Origin: Egicoccus sp. AB-alg2
Lineage (GTDB): Bacteria > Actinomycetota > Nitriliruptoria > Nitriliruptorales > Nitriliruptoraceae
NCBI RefSeq assembly: GCF_041821065.1
Contig: NZ_JBGUAX010000019.1
Span: 1-33,917 of the forward strand
Direction: 5' to 3'
DNA: 33,917 bases
This document shows, piece by piece, positions 1-8,274 of this stretch (position 1 is the stretch's first letter; each line of letters begins with the position of its first letter). Both the position numbers and the translations under genes were made by a program. A model generated the notes under the pieces. It was not told the DNA's origin. It did not search any database and worked only from the letters and a program-made list of their open reading frames with translations.

Positions 1-19
1 ACCGCTCGGGACGCCGCGA

Positions 20-538
20 TCACGGCAGCGGCTGGGCGGTCAGCTCGACGACCGTGCCGTCCACGACCACGGCGTGGTAGGGCTCGTAGAAGCTGGCTTC
101 GCCGTCGGCGTTCACCTTCACGTGCCGCGACCATTCCTGCGGGCTGACCACGCGCTGCGCGCCCTCGTCGTCCACCAGCGTGATCACCACGTTGCCGGCC
201 ATCGGCAGGGTCTGCAGCGCGGGGTCGGGGTTGACGACGAGCTGGCCGACCGGCGCGTCGGTCGACGAGTGCCCGGCCGCGCGCGCAGCGGCCTCGGCCT
301 GCGCGCCGGTCGACCAGGTGGCCTCGTCGAAGGTCACGGTGGCCGGGAAGCCGGTCGCGTCCACGGCGTGGACGAACCCGAAGGTCCGGACCCGCCCGTC
401 GACGGTGGTGTCGTGCACCTCGACGTCGAGGTCGGCGGTGGCGGCGGCCGTGGTGGTGTCGACCTGCAGGGCGCCACACCCGGTGGCGAGCAGGCCGGCG
501 ACGGCGAGGCAGGCGGACAGCAGGCGACGGCTGGGCAT
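20..538 (-). CDS. putative secreted lipoprotein
   Basis: A 172-residue protein of unknown function. The N-terminus is a lipoprotein signal: basic residues (MPSRR), a hydrophobic stretch, then a lipobox LATGC with the lipidation cysteine at about residue 21. The mature part begins with a Thr/Ala-rich linker and then a small globular region with no motif I recognise. The protein should be anchored to the outer face of the membrane. The start is ATG, with only a weak G-rich Shine-Dalgarno. It lies 128 bp downstream of recR in the same direction and could share its transcript, but nothing links the functions. Confidence 0.75.
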   Translation of the reverse strand: MPSRRLLSACLAVAGLLATGCGALQVDTTTAAATADLDVEVHDTTVDGRVRTFGFVHAVDATGFPATVTFDEATWSTGAQAEAAARAAGHSSTDAPVGQLVVNPDPALQTLPMAGNVVITLVDDEGAQRVVSPQEWSRHVKVNADGEASFYEPYHAVVVDGTVVELTAQPLP

Positions 539-666
539 GGCGGACCCCGTGGTGAGCGGGTGCGCTCACGTCGAGCGCACGGACGTCCGCTCCGACGCGC
601 GACACCCGACCGGGGTTGCACCGGGTTCGCGCCGCGTTGCCGGTCCGTGTCGTGAAGTCCGTGCGG

Positions 667-1266
667 TCAGGCGCGGACGTCGCGACGCCCGGCGAAGGCC
701 CGTCCCAGCGTGACCTCGTCGGCGTAGTCGAGGTCGCCGCCGACCGGCAGTCCGCTGGCGAGCCGGGTGATGCGGACCCCGAGCGGCTCGAAGAGTCGCG
801 AGAGGTAGGAGGCGGTGGCCTCGCCCTCCACGTTCGGATTGGTCGCGATGATCAGCTCGTCGACGGGTTCGTCGTCCAGACGCCGGACCAGCTCACGCAC
901 GTGCAGGTCGTCGGGGCCGATGCCGTCGATCGGCGAGATGGCGCCGCCCAGCACGTGGTAGCGGCCGCGGTACTCGCGGGTGCGCTCGATCGCGATGACG
1001 TCGCGGGCCTCCTCGACGACGCACAGCACGCTGGCGTCGCGCCGCGGGTCGCGACAGATGCGGCACTCCTCGGCCTCGCTGACGTTCCAGCACCGGGCGC
1101 AGAAGCGCACCGTGTCCTTCACGCGTGTGATCGCGTCGGCCAGCCGTTTGGCGTCGACGGCGTCGGCCTGCAGCAGGTGGAACGCGATCCGTTGGGCGCT
1201 CTTCGGGCCGACCCCGGGCAGGCGCCCGAGCTCGTCGATGAGGTCCTGGACGGCACCCTCGTACAT
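667..1266 (-). CDS. recR: recombination protein RecR
   Basis: A 199-residue RecR, the usual length; with RecF/RecO it loads RecA at single-strand gaps in the cytoplasm. Visible in order: an N-terminal helix-hairpin-helix ([17 protein letters not shown]), a four-cysteine zinc finger (C-x2-C-x8-C-x2-C, around residues 54-69), and a Toprim domain starting at [10 protein letters not shown] and continuing through the conserved [12 protein letters not shown] segment. The ATG start is chosen because GGAGGA sits just upstream and the protein then begins [10 protein letters not shown] as in other RecR proteins. The open frame runs further upstream only through repeat sequence. dnaX lies upstream on the same strand, but the ybaB/ebfC gene that normally sits between them is absent. 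Confidence 0.97.
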   Translation of the reverse strand: MYEGAVQDLIDELGRLPGVGPKSAQRIAFHLLQADAVDAKRLADAITRVKDTVRFCARCWNVSEAEECRICRDPRRDASVLCVVEEARDVIAIERTREYRGRYHVLGGAISPIDGIGPDDLHVRELVRRLDDEPVDELIIATNPNVEGEATASYLSRLFEPLGVRITRLASGLPVGGDLDYADEVTLGRAFAGRRDVRA

Positions 1267-1341
1267 GCAGGTGTCCTCCGGGACGACGACGGCGTGCGAG
1301 TACCGCCGAGCGTATCCGTGCGGCGCCCCCGGTCCGCCCAC

Positions 1342-1510
1342 GCACCGCGCCGGAACGGGTTCCCGTCGTATGCACGGGAAACCGTGGCCGCCAGGACCCC
1401 GCGGGCCACCGCGCCGGAACGGTTTCCGTCGTATGCGCGGGAAACCGGCGTCGCGTGCCCCCCGCCGAACACCGCGCGGGGACGGTTTCCGTCGTATCCG
1501 CGGGAAACCG
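1342..1510. repeat. three tandem palindromic repeats between dnaX and recR
   Basis: Three near-identical copies of an inverted repeat, CGGTTTCC, a centre containing GTCGTAT, then GGGAAACCG, lie at 1356-1384, 1420-1447 and 1483-1510. The period is 63-64 bp. About 14 bp before each palindrome is also conserved (ACCGCGCCGGAA-like), so the real unit is about 43 bp plus about 20 bp of variable sequence. Copy 1 differs slightly in its left arm (one extra G). Each copy can form a stem-loop on either strand. They fill almost all of the dnaX-recR gap. They could be protein-binding sites, RNA hairpins or a palindromic repeat family. Confidence 0.85.
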
Positions 1511-1519
1511 GCGCCGAGG

Positions 1520-3613
1520 TCAGGCGGTGCCGGGGGCGGGGCGCTCCTCGAGGAGCTCGGCACCGAGCTCGCGGGCCAGCAACTCGTCGGTCTGCGCGGC
1601 CTCGACCGTGGCGGGCAGGGCCGCCTCGGCCTCGCGGACGTCCTCGACCTCGGCCGGCGTGGGGCCGTCGTCGAGCACCGGCGTGCGGGCGTCGTCGGGC
1701 GTCACCGACGGGGGCACCGGACGACGGCGGTCGTCGTCCCCCTCGACGACGACCTCGATGCGCAGGCGCAGGCCGCAGGCACGCTCGATCGCTTCCTTGA
1801 GCGTGTCGGCGAACTCCGCCTTGCTGGCGTTCTGGGCGTGGAAGGACGCGTAGCGCTGCCCGTAGCGCAGGGTGACGATGCCGCGCGAGACGGCCGTGAC
1901 GGTGGCGGGCAGGAACACCGCGTGGCTGCGGCGGCTGCGGTTCTTCACCAGCTCGAGCACGCCGTCCCAGTGCCGCTGCAGCAGGTCGAGCTCGTCGACC
2001 TGCTCGGACCCGGCCGCCGGCGTGGCCGTGTCACCGTCGCGGGGCGCGGCGTCGTCGACCGGTGGCGTGGCGCTGCCGGTGTCGTCGGTCGGCGGCGTGG
2101 CCGCGGGGGCCGGCGTCGGGCGCTGCCCGGCAGAAGACGTCGAGGTGGCAGCCGCCTCGTCTGCAGCGGCGGGCGCGCCGGTGGCCTGGCTGCGGGCACG
2201 GGCACGGGCCTGCAGCGGGGTCTCGCGACCGGTCGCGCCGGGAGCCGACGCTGCGGCGGCTGGCCGCGACGCCTCCCCATCGGCTGCCTTCGGCGATTCC
2301 GGCGTGGACGCCGGTGGTGCTCCCGCGCCCGCACGCGGCGCCGCTGCCCCCCTGGACGGCGCGGCGGCCTCCGACGGTGCGACGCTCTCGGACGGCGCGG
2401 CGGAACGGGTGCCCGCCGCCCCGGCAGCCGCGCCCCCGGCAGCCGACGCCCGGGCGGGCGCCACCACGCCGCCGGACTCCAGCCGGGCCACCCGGTCGGC
2501 GAGCCCGGCCACGTCCCCGTCCGCGCCGGGGACGGCCAGCTTGGCCAGGGTCAGTTCCAGTGGCAGTCGCGGCGAGCCCTGGCGCTGCTCGACGACGGTC
2601 TGCGCCAGCAGGTCGACGGCCCGTAGCAGCGACTCGCGCGGCAGCGCGGCGGTCTGCGCCTGCAGCTGACGGCGACGCTCGTCGGTGGCGTCGACCAGGT
2701 CGGGCCGGTCGGGCGCCACCTGCAGCACCAGCACGTCGCGCAGGTGCTGGACGAGGTCGAGCGTGAAACGCCGCAGGTCGTGCCCCTCGTCGAGCAGGCC
2801 CTGCACCATCGCCAACAGGCCGGCGAGGTCCCGGCCCGCGACCAGCTCGACGGTCTCGAAGACGCGGTCGGCCGGGGTGTGACCGAGAACCTGCGCGACG
2901 GCTTCCGCGGACACCTCGGTGCCCGCGAACGCCAGCACCTGCTCCAGCACCGACTGCGTGTCGCGCAGCGAGCCGTCACCGGCGCGGACGATCGCCTCCA
3001 CGGCGCCGTCGTCGATGGTGTAGCCCTCGGCCTCGCACAGCCGCCGCACGTTGCCGGCGACCTCCGGGGCCGACACGCGGCGCAGGTCCAGCCGCTGCAC
3101 CCGCGAGAGGATGGTCGGCAGGACCTTCTGCGGGTCGGTGGTCGCCATCGCGAACAGCACATGGGCCGGCGGTTCCTCGATGAGCTTGAGCAGCGCGTTG
3201 AACGCCGCTGTGGAGGCCATGTGGACCTCGTCGAGGATGTAGACCTTGCGCCGCGCCCGGGCCGGGGCGTACAGGGCGCGGTCACGCAGCTCGCGGGCGT
3301 CGTCGACGCCGCCGTGCGAGGCCATGTCCAGCTCGATCACGTCGACCGAGCTGCCGTCCGCGATGGCCGTGCAGTGCTCGCAGGTGCCGCACGGGGTGGG
3401 CGTCGGGCCCTCCTCGCAGTTGATGGCCTTGGCCAGCAGCCGTGCGGTGGAGGTCTTGCCGGTCCCGCGGGGGCCGGTGAAGAGGTAGGCGTGGTGGAGC
3501 CGGTCCTCCTCGATGGCGTGCACCAGCGTCTGGATGACGTGCTGCTGGCCGACCACGTCCGCGAAGGACTGCGGGCGGTACTTGCGGTACAGCGACACGT
3601 AGGCCACGCGCAT
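1520..3613 (-). CDS. dnaX: DNA polymerase III subunit gamma/tau
   Basis: A 697-residue clamp-loader ATPase that loads the beta clamp and couples polymerases in the replisome. The N-terminal AAA+ domain is intact: [11 protein letters not shown] entry, Walker [11 protein letters not shown], zinc module C-x8-C-x2-C-x2-C (around residues 64-79), Walker B YILDEVHM, and the sensor/arginine-finger region ILSRVQR. Domains II-III follow to about residue 370. An Ala/Pro/Ser-rich linker of about 190 residues then leads to a C-terminal tau-like domain beginning [24 protein letters not shown]. The ATG start ([14 protein letters not shown]) is the closest to the family N-terminus, but its ribosome site is weak and an in-frame GTG two codons later is possible. 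I see no A-rich slippery site for a gamma frameshift. The SRP RNA lies upstream. Confidence 0.96.
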   Translation of the reverse strand: MRVAYVSLYRKYRPQSFADVVGQQHVIQTLVHAIEEDRLHHAYLFTGPRGTGKTSTARLLAKAINCEEGPTPTPCGTCEHCTAIADGSSVDVIELDMASHGGVDDARELRDRALYAPARARRKVYILDEVHMASTAAFNALLKLIEEPPAHVLFAMATTDPQKVLPTILSRVQRLDLRRVSAPEVAGNVRRLCEAEGYTIDDGAVEAIVRAGDGSLRDTQSVLEQVLAFAGTEVSAEAVAQVLGHTPADRVFETVELVAGRDLAGLLAMVQGLLDEGHDLRRFTLDLVQHLRDVLVLQVAPDRPDLVDATDERRRQLQAQTAALPRESLLRAVDLLAQTVVEQRQGSPRLPLELTLAKLAVPGADGDVAGLADRVARLESGGVVAPARASAAGGAAAGAAGTRSAAPSESVAPSEAAAPSRGAAAPRAGAGAPPASTPESPKAADGEASRPAAAASAPGATGRETPLQARARARSQATGAPAAADEAAATSTSSAGQRPTPAPAATPPTDDTGSATPPVDDAAPRDGDTATPAAGSEQVDELDLLQRHWDGVLELVKNRSRRSHAVFLPATVTAVSRGIVTLRYGQRYASFHAQNASKAEFADTLKEAIERACGLRLRIEVVVEGDDDRRRPVPPSVTPDDARTPVLDDGPTPAEVEDVREAEAALPATVEAAQTDELLARELGAELLEERPAPGTA

Positions 3614-3751
3614 CACCCCGAGGGAGACGGACGAAGAACGAGGCGCTTCGCACCCCGGTCCCCCACCGTAGCGGCGGTCGGGGACAGACCCGGTCGGGGA
3701 CGCGGAGCCCGCCCGAACGACGTCACGCGGGGCGGCGAACCGACGGGGTGG

Positions 3752-3840
3752 GGTGACGGACGCCCGGCTCGGCACCCGTCCGAGAACGGCTTAGGGCTGC
3801 TGCCTCTCGGCCCTGACCCGGTTCACCGGGGGACGTCACC
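3752..3840 (-). ncRNA. ffs: signal recognition particle RNA, small bacterial (4.5S) type
   Basis: Read on the minus strand, the segment contains the invariant SRP domain IV signature: GGTCAGG, then GCC, a GAGA tetraloop, GGC, then AGCAGC. This is the Ffh-binding hairpin with its asymmetric internal loops. The ends pair to close the rod: GGTGACG at the 5' end (3834-3840) with CGTCACC at the 3' end (3752-3758). The length of about 90-95 nt fits the small bacterial SRP RNA, and a position just upstream of dnaX is typical of actinobacteria. The exact ends are estimated from the closing stem. The tetraloop is GAGA instead of the more common GGAA. Confidence 0.88.
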
Positions 3841-4095
3841 GACGGACGCCCGTCACCGCACACCGCCGGGGTCGCTCGACCCCGCGTGAGTGGCGGACGG
3901 TACCAACCGGAGCCGTCCCCCGCACCCTCGGCGACCTCGGGCGCAGGTGCCACGTGCCGGCACGAGCGCCCGAGCACGGGACCGCAGACCTTGGCAGGTC
4001 AGTGCGGTTGGGTCGTCCGGGCGGACCTGTCGTCAGCCCGCCGATCACCGCGGCCCCCTCCAGACTGGTGATGCCCAATCGACCGGAGGACTGCC

Positions 4096-4287
4096 ATGGG
4101 TGGCACTGGAGACAAGATCAAGGGCAAGGCCAACGAGATCACCGGCAAGGTCACGGGTGACCGTTCGCAGCAGATGAAGGGCAAGGCCCAGCAGACGAAG
4201 GGCAAGGCCACCGAAGGTGTGCAGGACGCCGGCGAGCGGCTCCGTGACGCCGACGAGCGCGCCGGCCGGCTCCCCGGCGAGGAGTGA
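4096..4287 (+). CDS. CsbD family stress protein
   Basis: A 63-residue hydrophilic protein of the CsbD family, small general-stress proteins of unknown mechanism and presumed cytoplasmic location. The family pattern is clear: GDKIKGKANEITGKVTGD, followed by repeated KGKAQQTKGKATEGVQDAGE motifs of lysine-glycine-rich amphipathic helix. The start is supported by GGAGGA about 7 bases upstream of the ATG. It stands alone in its direction and ends at a strong bidirectional terminator. CsbD genes are commonly under general-stress sigma control, but I did not find a convincing promoter. Confidence 0.93.
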   Translation: MGGTGDKIKGKANEITGKVTGDRSQQMKGKAQQTKGKATEGVQDAGERLRDADERAGRLPGEE

Positions 4288-4309
4288 GCCGGGCGTACGC
4301 GCCGTACGC

Positions 4310-4347
4310 ATGACGAGAGGCCGGGCGAACGCCCGGCCTCTCGTCAT
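4310..4347. terminator. bidirectional hairpin terminator
   Basis: A perfect 18-bp inverted repeat, ATGACGAGAGGCCGGGCG and its complement, with a 2-nt centre. It lies between the convergent csbD-like and TM-helix genes. It can act on both strands, although neither side has a long T-run. Confidence 0.85.
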
Positions 4348-4357
4348 GTCGGAAGGG

Positions 4358-5167
4358 TCAGCGCGACGGGCGCGTGCCCGACGTGTCGACGCGGCTCGAG
4401 CCCGGCTGGTCGATGGTGTGCTCCATCGGCCGGGTCGCGTCCGCCTCGGTGTCCCCCTGCGGGCGACGGTCGCGGTTGCTGCGGGCCTCCTCGCGCAGGC
4501 GGGGCGCCTCCTCCTCGACCTTGTTCAGGGCCTTCTCCCACTGGCGGCGCATGGGCGGGATACCGCCGCCACCGATGGCGATGATGGCCGAACCGGCGAT
4601 GATGGCGAGCAGCGCGTAGAACAGCCCGTTGACGATCGCGGGAGCGATGTTGATCTGGTTGAGAGCGGCGAAGACGCCGATCACGAGGATCGTCGCGGCG
4701 GCGATGTTGGCGACGAGCCGGCCGTAGGACAGCCCCCCGATGCTGGCGGCGATGAGCTCACGCACGGCCGACGCGATCGCCGACGCGACGACGATGATCA
4801 GCAGCGCCACGAACAGGTTGGGCAGGAAGGCGATGACGCCGTAGATCAGGTCGCTGACGGGGTTCGGACCGAACACGCCGAAGGCGAGCTGCAGCACGAA
4901 CAGCATCAGCGCGAAGAAGACCAGGCGACCCATGATGTCGCTGGCGTCGTAGTCGCTTCTGGCGAGGGCACGCCCGACGCCACCGCGTTCGACGGCGCGG
5001 TCGAAGCCGACACGCTCCAGGATGGCGTTGACGGCCTTCGCGATCGCCTTGGCGATCAGGTAACCGATGATGAGGATGACCAGGAAGGCCAACAGCAGTG
5101 GCAGGAAGTTGACGACGCTGGTCAACATCTCCTGAAAACTCTCCCCGGCATTGAATTGTGCGAGCAC
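4358..5167 (-). CDS. conserved TM-helix (mechanosensitive-channel-like) membrane protein
   Basis: A 269-residue integral membrane protein resembling the conserved TM-helix repeat family related to small-conductance mechanosensitive channels. It has about five hydrophobic segments: around residues 20-42 (FLPLLLAFLVILIIGYLIAK), 83-102, 110-135, 148-170 and 178-200. The first segment is followed by AIAKAVNAILERVGFD, the typical amphipathic helix, and a second copy of the pattern follows (FLPNLFVALLIIVVASAIASAVREL). The last about 65 residues are charged, disordered and cytoplasmic. There is no beta-domain of full MscS channels, so channel activity is an inference. The start is GTG with GGAGGT seven bases upstream. 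Confidence 0.82.
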   Translation of the reverse strand: MLAQFNAGESFQEMLTSVVNFLPLLLAFLVILIIGYLIAKAIAKAVNAILERVGFDRAVERGGVGRALARSDYDASDIMGRLVFFALMLFVLQLAFGVFGPNPVSDLIYGVIAFLPNLFVALLIIVVASAIASAVRELIAASIGGLSYGRLVANIAAATILVIGVFAALNQINIAPAIVNGLFYALLAIIAGSAIIAIGGGGIPPMRRQWEKALNKVEEEAPRLREEARSNRDRRPQGDTEADATRPMEHTIDQPGSSRVDTSGTRPSR

Positions 5168-5389
5168 GGTCGTACCTCCGGTCGGGACGGTGTCTCGGAA
5201 TCCAAGGATGCGACCCTGCGCGCAGCGTCAACACGGACAATCAGGGCACCTCGACCGCGTCCAGCCCCGACCCATGGCCCTTCGGGAAGCGCCCCACCGA
5301 CCACCGGTCGCGCCCGTACGGTCGGTGACGTCGGTCCCCCCGGCCCTCCGACGCCTCCGAATCCGTGCACATGGTTCGTGACGCAAGAA

Positions 5390-5417
5390 GGACGGGACCC
5401 CCTGTGGGGTCCCGTCC
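5390..5417 (-). terminator. intrinsic terminator of the SRPBCC gene
   Basis: A 12-bp perfect stem (GGACGGGACCCC and complement) with a 4-nt loop lies 20 bp after the stop codon of the minus-strand SRPBCC gene. On that strand it is followed by TTCTTG, giving a fair intrinsic terminator. Confidence 0.85.
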
Positions 5418-5437
5418 GATGGTGCGGCGACGCGGCA

Positions 5438-6565
5438 TCACTCGCCGTCGTCGTCCTCGTCCTCCTCGGTCTCCTCGTCGTCCTCCGATTCCGAGGAGCT
5501 CTTGAAGCGACCGTCCTCGCCGCGAGGCCGGTCGGAGTCGGCGTCCTCCTGCTCCTCGTCGGCGTCCTTGCTCTTGCTCTTGCTCTTGCCCTTGCCGCCG
5601 CGCTGCTCACGCATCTTCGCGGCGTCGTTCTGCTCCTGCTCCTGCTCCTCGCCGCCCTCGGCGCCCTCGTCCTCTTCCTGGACCTGGCCCTCCTCGATGC
5701 GGCCGCGCCAGGCACCGGTCTCCTCGGACTCGAACTCGAGGTAGTGCTTGAACAGTCGCAGGTCCTTGCGCACGCGGTGGCGGACCGTCAGGAACAGGTT
5801 CCCGAACTTCTCCACGATCCCGCTCGGGTGGTACTCCATCTCGACCTGGACCCGCGTGAGGTTCTCGTCGAGTTCGTGGAAGGTGACCACGCCACGCTGA
5901 TTCACGTCGCCGGAGGTCTCCCAGACGATGCGCTGGTCCGGGATCTGTTCCTTGATCTCGGCCTTCCAGTTGCGGCGGGAGAAGAGGATCTTGGCCTGCC
6001 AGTTGGTGGCCTCGTCCTCCTCCTGCTCGACCTGCTCCGTGGCCCGCGTGAAGGTGGGGAAGTCCTCGAACTGGGTCCACTGGTTGTAGACCTGCTCGCG
6101 CGGCACGGCGATGTCGATCTGTTCCTGGATGATCAGGCGCTGCTTCTTCAACACCTCGTCGCCGTCTCCGCCCCCTTCGCCGTCACCACCGCCGGCGAGG
6201 GACTTGGCAGCCTTGAAGACCTTGCCGATGCCGGTGGACGCGCCGCTGGCCGCCTCCTGGGCCTGGCTGATCTGCCCACCGACGTCGGTGACGGTGTCGG
6301 TGGCCTCCTTGCCCTTTTCGATCAACTCGCCGGCCGGGGACGCCTCGAGCGCCTCCTCGCCCTTCTCCTTCAACTTCTCGGTCAGGCCGCCACCGGCCTC
6401 ACCGTTGCCGTCATGGTGACGTAGACGACCCACCAGCCGGGTGCCGGCGACGGCGGCGGCGCCGCCAAGCGTCGCGACCCGCGACCAGTCCGTCTGCTTC
6501 GGACCGATCGGCAGGCCGAGCACCGTCGACCGTTTGGTGATGCCGAGTTGTTCCTTCACGCCCAT
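5438..6565 (-). CDS. SRPBCC (cyclase/dehydrase) family protein, gas vesicle locus
   Basis: A 375-residue protein. Residues 15-42 form a module (LGLPIGPKQTDWSRV followed by an Ala/Gly-rich stretch) also found in the protein at 12353-12997. Residues 60-135 are Gly/Lys/Glu-rich and helical or disordered. Residues 138-280 are an SRPBCC/START-like domain of the cyclase/dehydrase type (EQIDIAVPREQVYNQWTQFEDFPTF, later HELDENLTRVQVEMEYHP). Residues 290-375 are an acidic low-complexity tail. SRPBCC proteins of this type accompany actinobacterial gas vesicle clusters; the ligand and role are unknown. ATG with AAGGAG is the chosen start. It is transcribed divergently from the gvp operon, sharing a 283-bp intergenic region. 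Confidence 0.88.
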   Translation of the reverse strand: MGVKEQLGITKRSTVLGLPIGPKQTDWSRVATLGGAAAVAGTRLVGRLRHHDGNGEAGGGLTEKLKEKGEEALEASPAGELIEKGKEATDTVTDVGGQISQAQEAASGASTGIGKVFKAAKSLAGGGDGEGGGDGDEVLKKQRLIIQEQIDIAVPREQVYNQWTQFEDFPTFTRATEQVEQEEDEATNWQAKILFSRRNWKAEIKEQIPDQRIVWETSGDVNQRGVVTFHELDENLTRVQVEMEYHPSGIVEKFGNLFLTVRHRVRKDLRLFKHYLEFESEETGAWRGRIEEGQVQEEDEGAEGGEEQEQEQNDAAKMREQRGGKGKSKSKSKDADEEQEDADSDRPRGEDGRFKSSSESEDDEETEEDEDDDGE

Positions 6566-6848
6566 GGCGTCGTGCTCCTTCGAGAGAGGGGAAATGTCCG
6601 AGCACTCCGGGCTGTGCCGGACGAGCACCCCCAACCGTGCCGTACGGAGCGGCGACGCGAGCACAGGCACAAGGTCAGCGGACCGGACGGACGTGACCGT
6701 GACCATGGTCAACGATCGGGCGACCACACCGGATGACTGCACGCCGCCCACGGGTCCGGAACGGTGAGGTCGCCGGAACGGTCGAAAGACCGTCTTTCCC
6801 GCCTGCCACGGACCGACCAAGCTCACCGGCGACTCCCAGGAGGTCGAC
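6566..6848. promoter_or_regulatory. divergent regulatory region of the gas vesicle locus
   Basis: The 283-bp gap must hold both the SRPBCC and the gvp operon promoters. Visible elements: a direct repeat CCGGAACGGT at 6756-6765 and 6773-6782 (period 17), and a perfect hairpin ACGGTC-GAAA-GACCGT at 6778-6793 with a GNRA loop followed by CTTTCCC, about 55 bp before the first gvp gene. The hairpin overlaps the second repeat. The pair could be a binding site, or the hairpin a leader or attenuator element. I could not assign -10/-35 boxes with confidence. Confidence 0.5.
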
Positions 6849-7121
6849 ATGCCAAGCGCACGTGACTACGCCGACGAACTCGCCGGCATTCTGATCGACC
6901 GCTCGCTGGGCTCGCAGCGCCACCCGAGCCACCAGATGCTGGAGCGGGCCGAGGGCGCCATCGTGGATCGCGCCATGGCCGAGGAATACCTCGACCGGCT
7001 GCTCGACCTCGTGGCGTCACAGCGCTACCCGAGCCACCACATCCTCGAGCGCATCGCCCGGGTGATCCGGGTGCTGGCCACCGCCGAGGCGCTGGCCGAA
7101 CAGCAGGAGAACGCCGCCTGA
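6849..7121 (+). CDS. unrecognised tandem-repeat protein, first gene of the gvp operon
   Basis: A 90-residue protein I do not recognise. It is built of two copies of an approximately 35-residue unit. The signature [18 protein letters not shown] is at residues 22-39 and [18 protein letters not shown] at 57-74, each preceded by a helix ([11 protein letters not shown] and [10 protein letters not shown]). The consensus is SQR-[HY]-PSH-x2-LER. It looks like a small soluble helical protein with conserved His and Arg, and has no membrane segment. GGAGG lies six bases before the ATG. It begins the plus-strand gas vesicle operon 61 bp ahead of gvpA, which suggests a role in vesicle assembly or regulation; this is inference. 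Confidence 0.8.
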   Translation: MPSARDYADELAGILIDRSLGSQRHPSHQMLERAEGAIVDRAMAEEYLDRLLDLVASQRYPSHHILERIARVIRVLATAEALAEQQENAA

Positions 7122-7149
7122 CCGCCGGTTCGTACCGGAAGAAGACGAC

Positions 7150-7167
7150 GGCTCCTCCTTCGGAGCC
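7150..7167 (+). other. hairpin upstream of gvpA
   Basis: A 6-bp perfect stem GGCTCC/GGAGCC with a 6-nt loop sits between the first gene of the operon and gvpA, 15 bp before the gvpA start. It could stabilise or process the gvpA transcript, giving high gvpA expression relative to the upstream gene. It is short, so confidence is low. Confidence 0.35.
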
Positions 7168-7182
7168 AGGAAGGCACAACAG

Positions 7183-7563
7183 ATGAGTTCCGCCCAGGTC
7201 GCTCGCCGCCCCGCATCCGGCACCCTCGCCGAGGTGATCGACATCATCCTCGACAAGGGGTTGGTGATCGACGCGTACGTCCGTGTGTCGCTGGTCGGCA
7301 TCGAACTGCTGACGATCGACGTCCGCGTCGTGGTCGCCAGCGTCGACACCTACCTGCACTTCGCGGAGGCGACCAACCGCCTCGACCTGCGCGGGCAGGC
7401 CGAGGAGCACGACGCCGACCTGCAGGACCTCGTCGGTGGCATGGGCCGTCAGGTGGCTTCATCCAAGACGTCCGGCGCGATCGAGGGCGGCGTCAACAAG
7501 ATCCGCGACATGTTCTCGCACGACGAGGAGTCCGAGGAACAGCCGGCCGAGGACGAGAGCTGA
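7183..7563 (+). CDS. gvpA: gas vesicle structural protein GvpA
   Basis: A 126-residue GvpA/J family protein, most likely the major shell subunit. The canonical core is at residues 14-66: [43 protein letters not shown] in pattern, with the helix-strand-strand-helix layout and the conserved DKG and SLVGIELL motifs. Of the three GvpA-type proteins here it is closest to shell GvpA. The C-terminal 50 residues are hydrophilic and end in an acidic tail ([13 protein letters not shown]), longer than in minimal GvpA. AGGAAGG lies about 8 bases before the ATG. The next gene starts 2 bp after its stop. Confidence 0.95.
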   Translation: MSSAQVARRPASGTLAEVIDIILDKGLVIDAYVRVSLVGIELLTIDVRVVVASVDTYLHFAEATNRLDLRGQAEEHDADLQDLVGGMGRQVASSKTSGAIEGGVNKIRDMFSHDEESEEQPAEDES

Positions 7564-7565
7564 CG

Positions 7566-8273
7566 ATGCCCCTCCTGGTCCACGGGGTCGTGCCCCGAAC
7601 GCCGCGTCTGGACGACGCGGCGTTCGGTGATGTCGACGCGCCGACGCTGGTGGCGGGCGGCGACCTCGCCGCGATCGTCACCGAGGTGGCCGAGGACGAC
7701 CTCGTGCCCAGCCGCAGGATGCTGCTGCGCCACACCCAGGTGGTCGAGGCGGCCGCGAAGCAGACCACGGTGGTGCCGATGCGCTTCGGCGTCGCCGTGC
7801 CGTCCGCCGACCGCCTGGTCGAGGACTTCCTCGCGCCGGCCGCCGAACGACTCACCGCCACCATCCAGCGGCTCCAGGGCCACCAGGAGTACCGACTGCG
7901 CGGCCGCTACGACGAGCCGGCCGCGCTGCGGGCGGTGCTGGCCGCGGACCCCCGCGCGGCACGCCTGCACGGGCGTCGCGGCATGGACGCCAAGCTCGAG
8001 CTCGGCGAACGGGTGGTGCAGGGCCTCGAACGACGGCGCGCGACCGACACGGCGCGGGCCCTCGAGGCGCTGCGACCCGTCGTGTCGGACGTCGTGGAGA
8101 CCGCCGTCACCGATCCCCTCGATGTCTTCGCGCTGTCGCTGCTGGTGGCATCCGACGCCGAGGACGGGTTCGACCGAGCGGTGGAATCGGTGGCCGAATC
8201 CCTTGCCCCCGAGGTGAAACTCGAGCTCGTCGGCCCGATGCCGGCCTACAGTTTCGTCGAGGAGGAGGGCTGA
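7566..8273 (+). CDS. gvpF: gas vesicle protein GvpF/GvpL family, first copy
   Basis: A 235-residue GvpF/L protein. The family starts with a short strand (LLVHGVV), has the central VVPMRFGVAVPS motif (the family TVLPxRFG signature) around residues 67-78, and ends with the GPMPAYSF motif. GvpF/L proteins bind GvpA and are thought to nucleate or chaperone the shell, and some are minor shell parts. It lies directly after gvpA and one base before gvpG, matching the common A-F-G order, so gvpF is the best name. Two further paralogues follow in the operon. Confidence 0.93.
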   Translation: MPLLVHGVVPRTPRLDDAAFGDVDAPTLVAGGDLAAIVTEVAEDDLVPSRRMLLRHTQVVEAAAKQTTVVPMRFGVAVPSADRLVEDFLAPAAERLTATIQRLQGHQEYRLRGRYDEPAALRAVLAADPRAARLHGRRGMDAKLELGERVVQGLERRRATDTARALEALRPVVSDVVETAVTDPLDVFALSLLVASDAEDGFDRAVESVAESLAPEVKLELVGPMPAYSFVEEEG

Positions 8274-8274
8274 C

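Noticed and set aside
1342-1510. CRISPR-like array of 28-bp repeats and 35-bp spacers
   Set aside because: The spacers are not unique: their right halves are also conserved between copies. Only three units are present, and no cas gene is near.
1520-2550. Programmed frameshift site in dnaX producing gamma
   Set aside because: No A-rich slippery heptamer followed by a hairpin is visible in the linker region.
980-2626. Plus-strand open frame of 548 codons opposite dnaX and recR
   Set aside because: It is antisense to two clear genes, Arg/Gly-rich by composition and without a ribosome site: a high-GC shadow.
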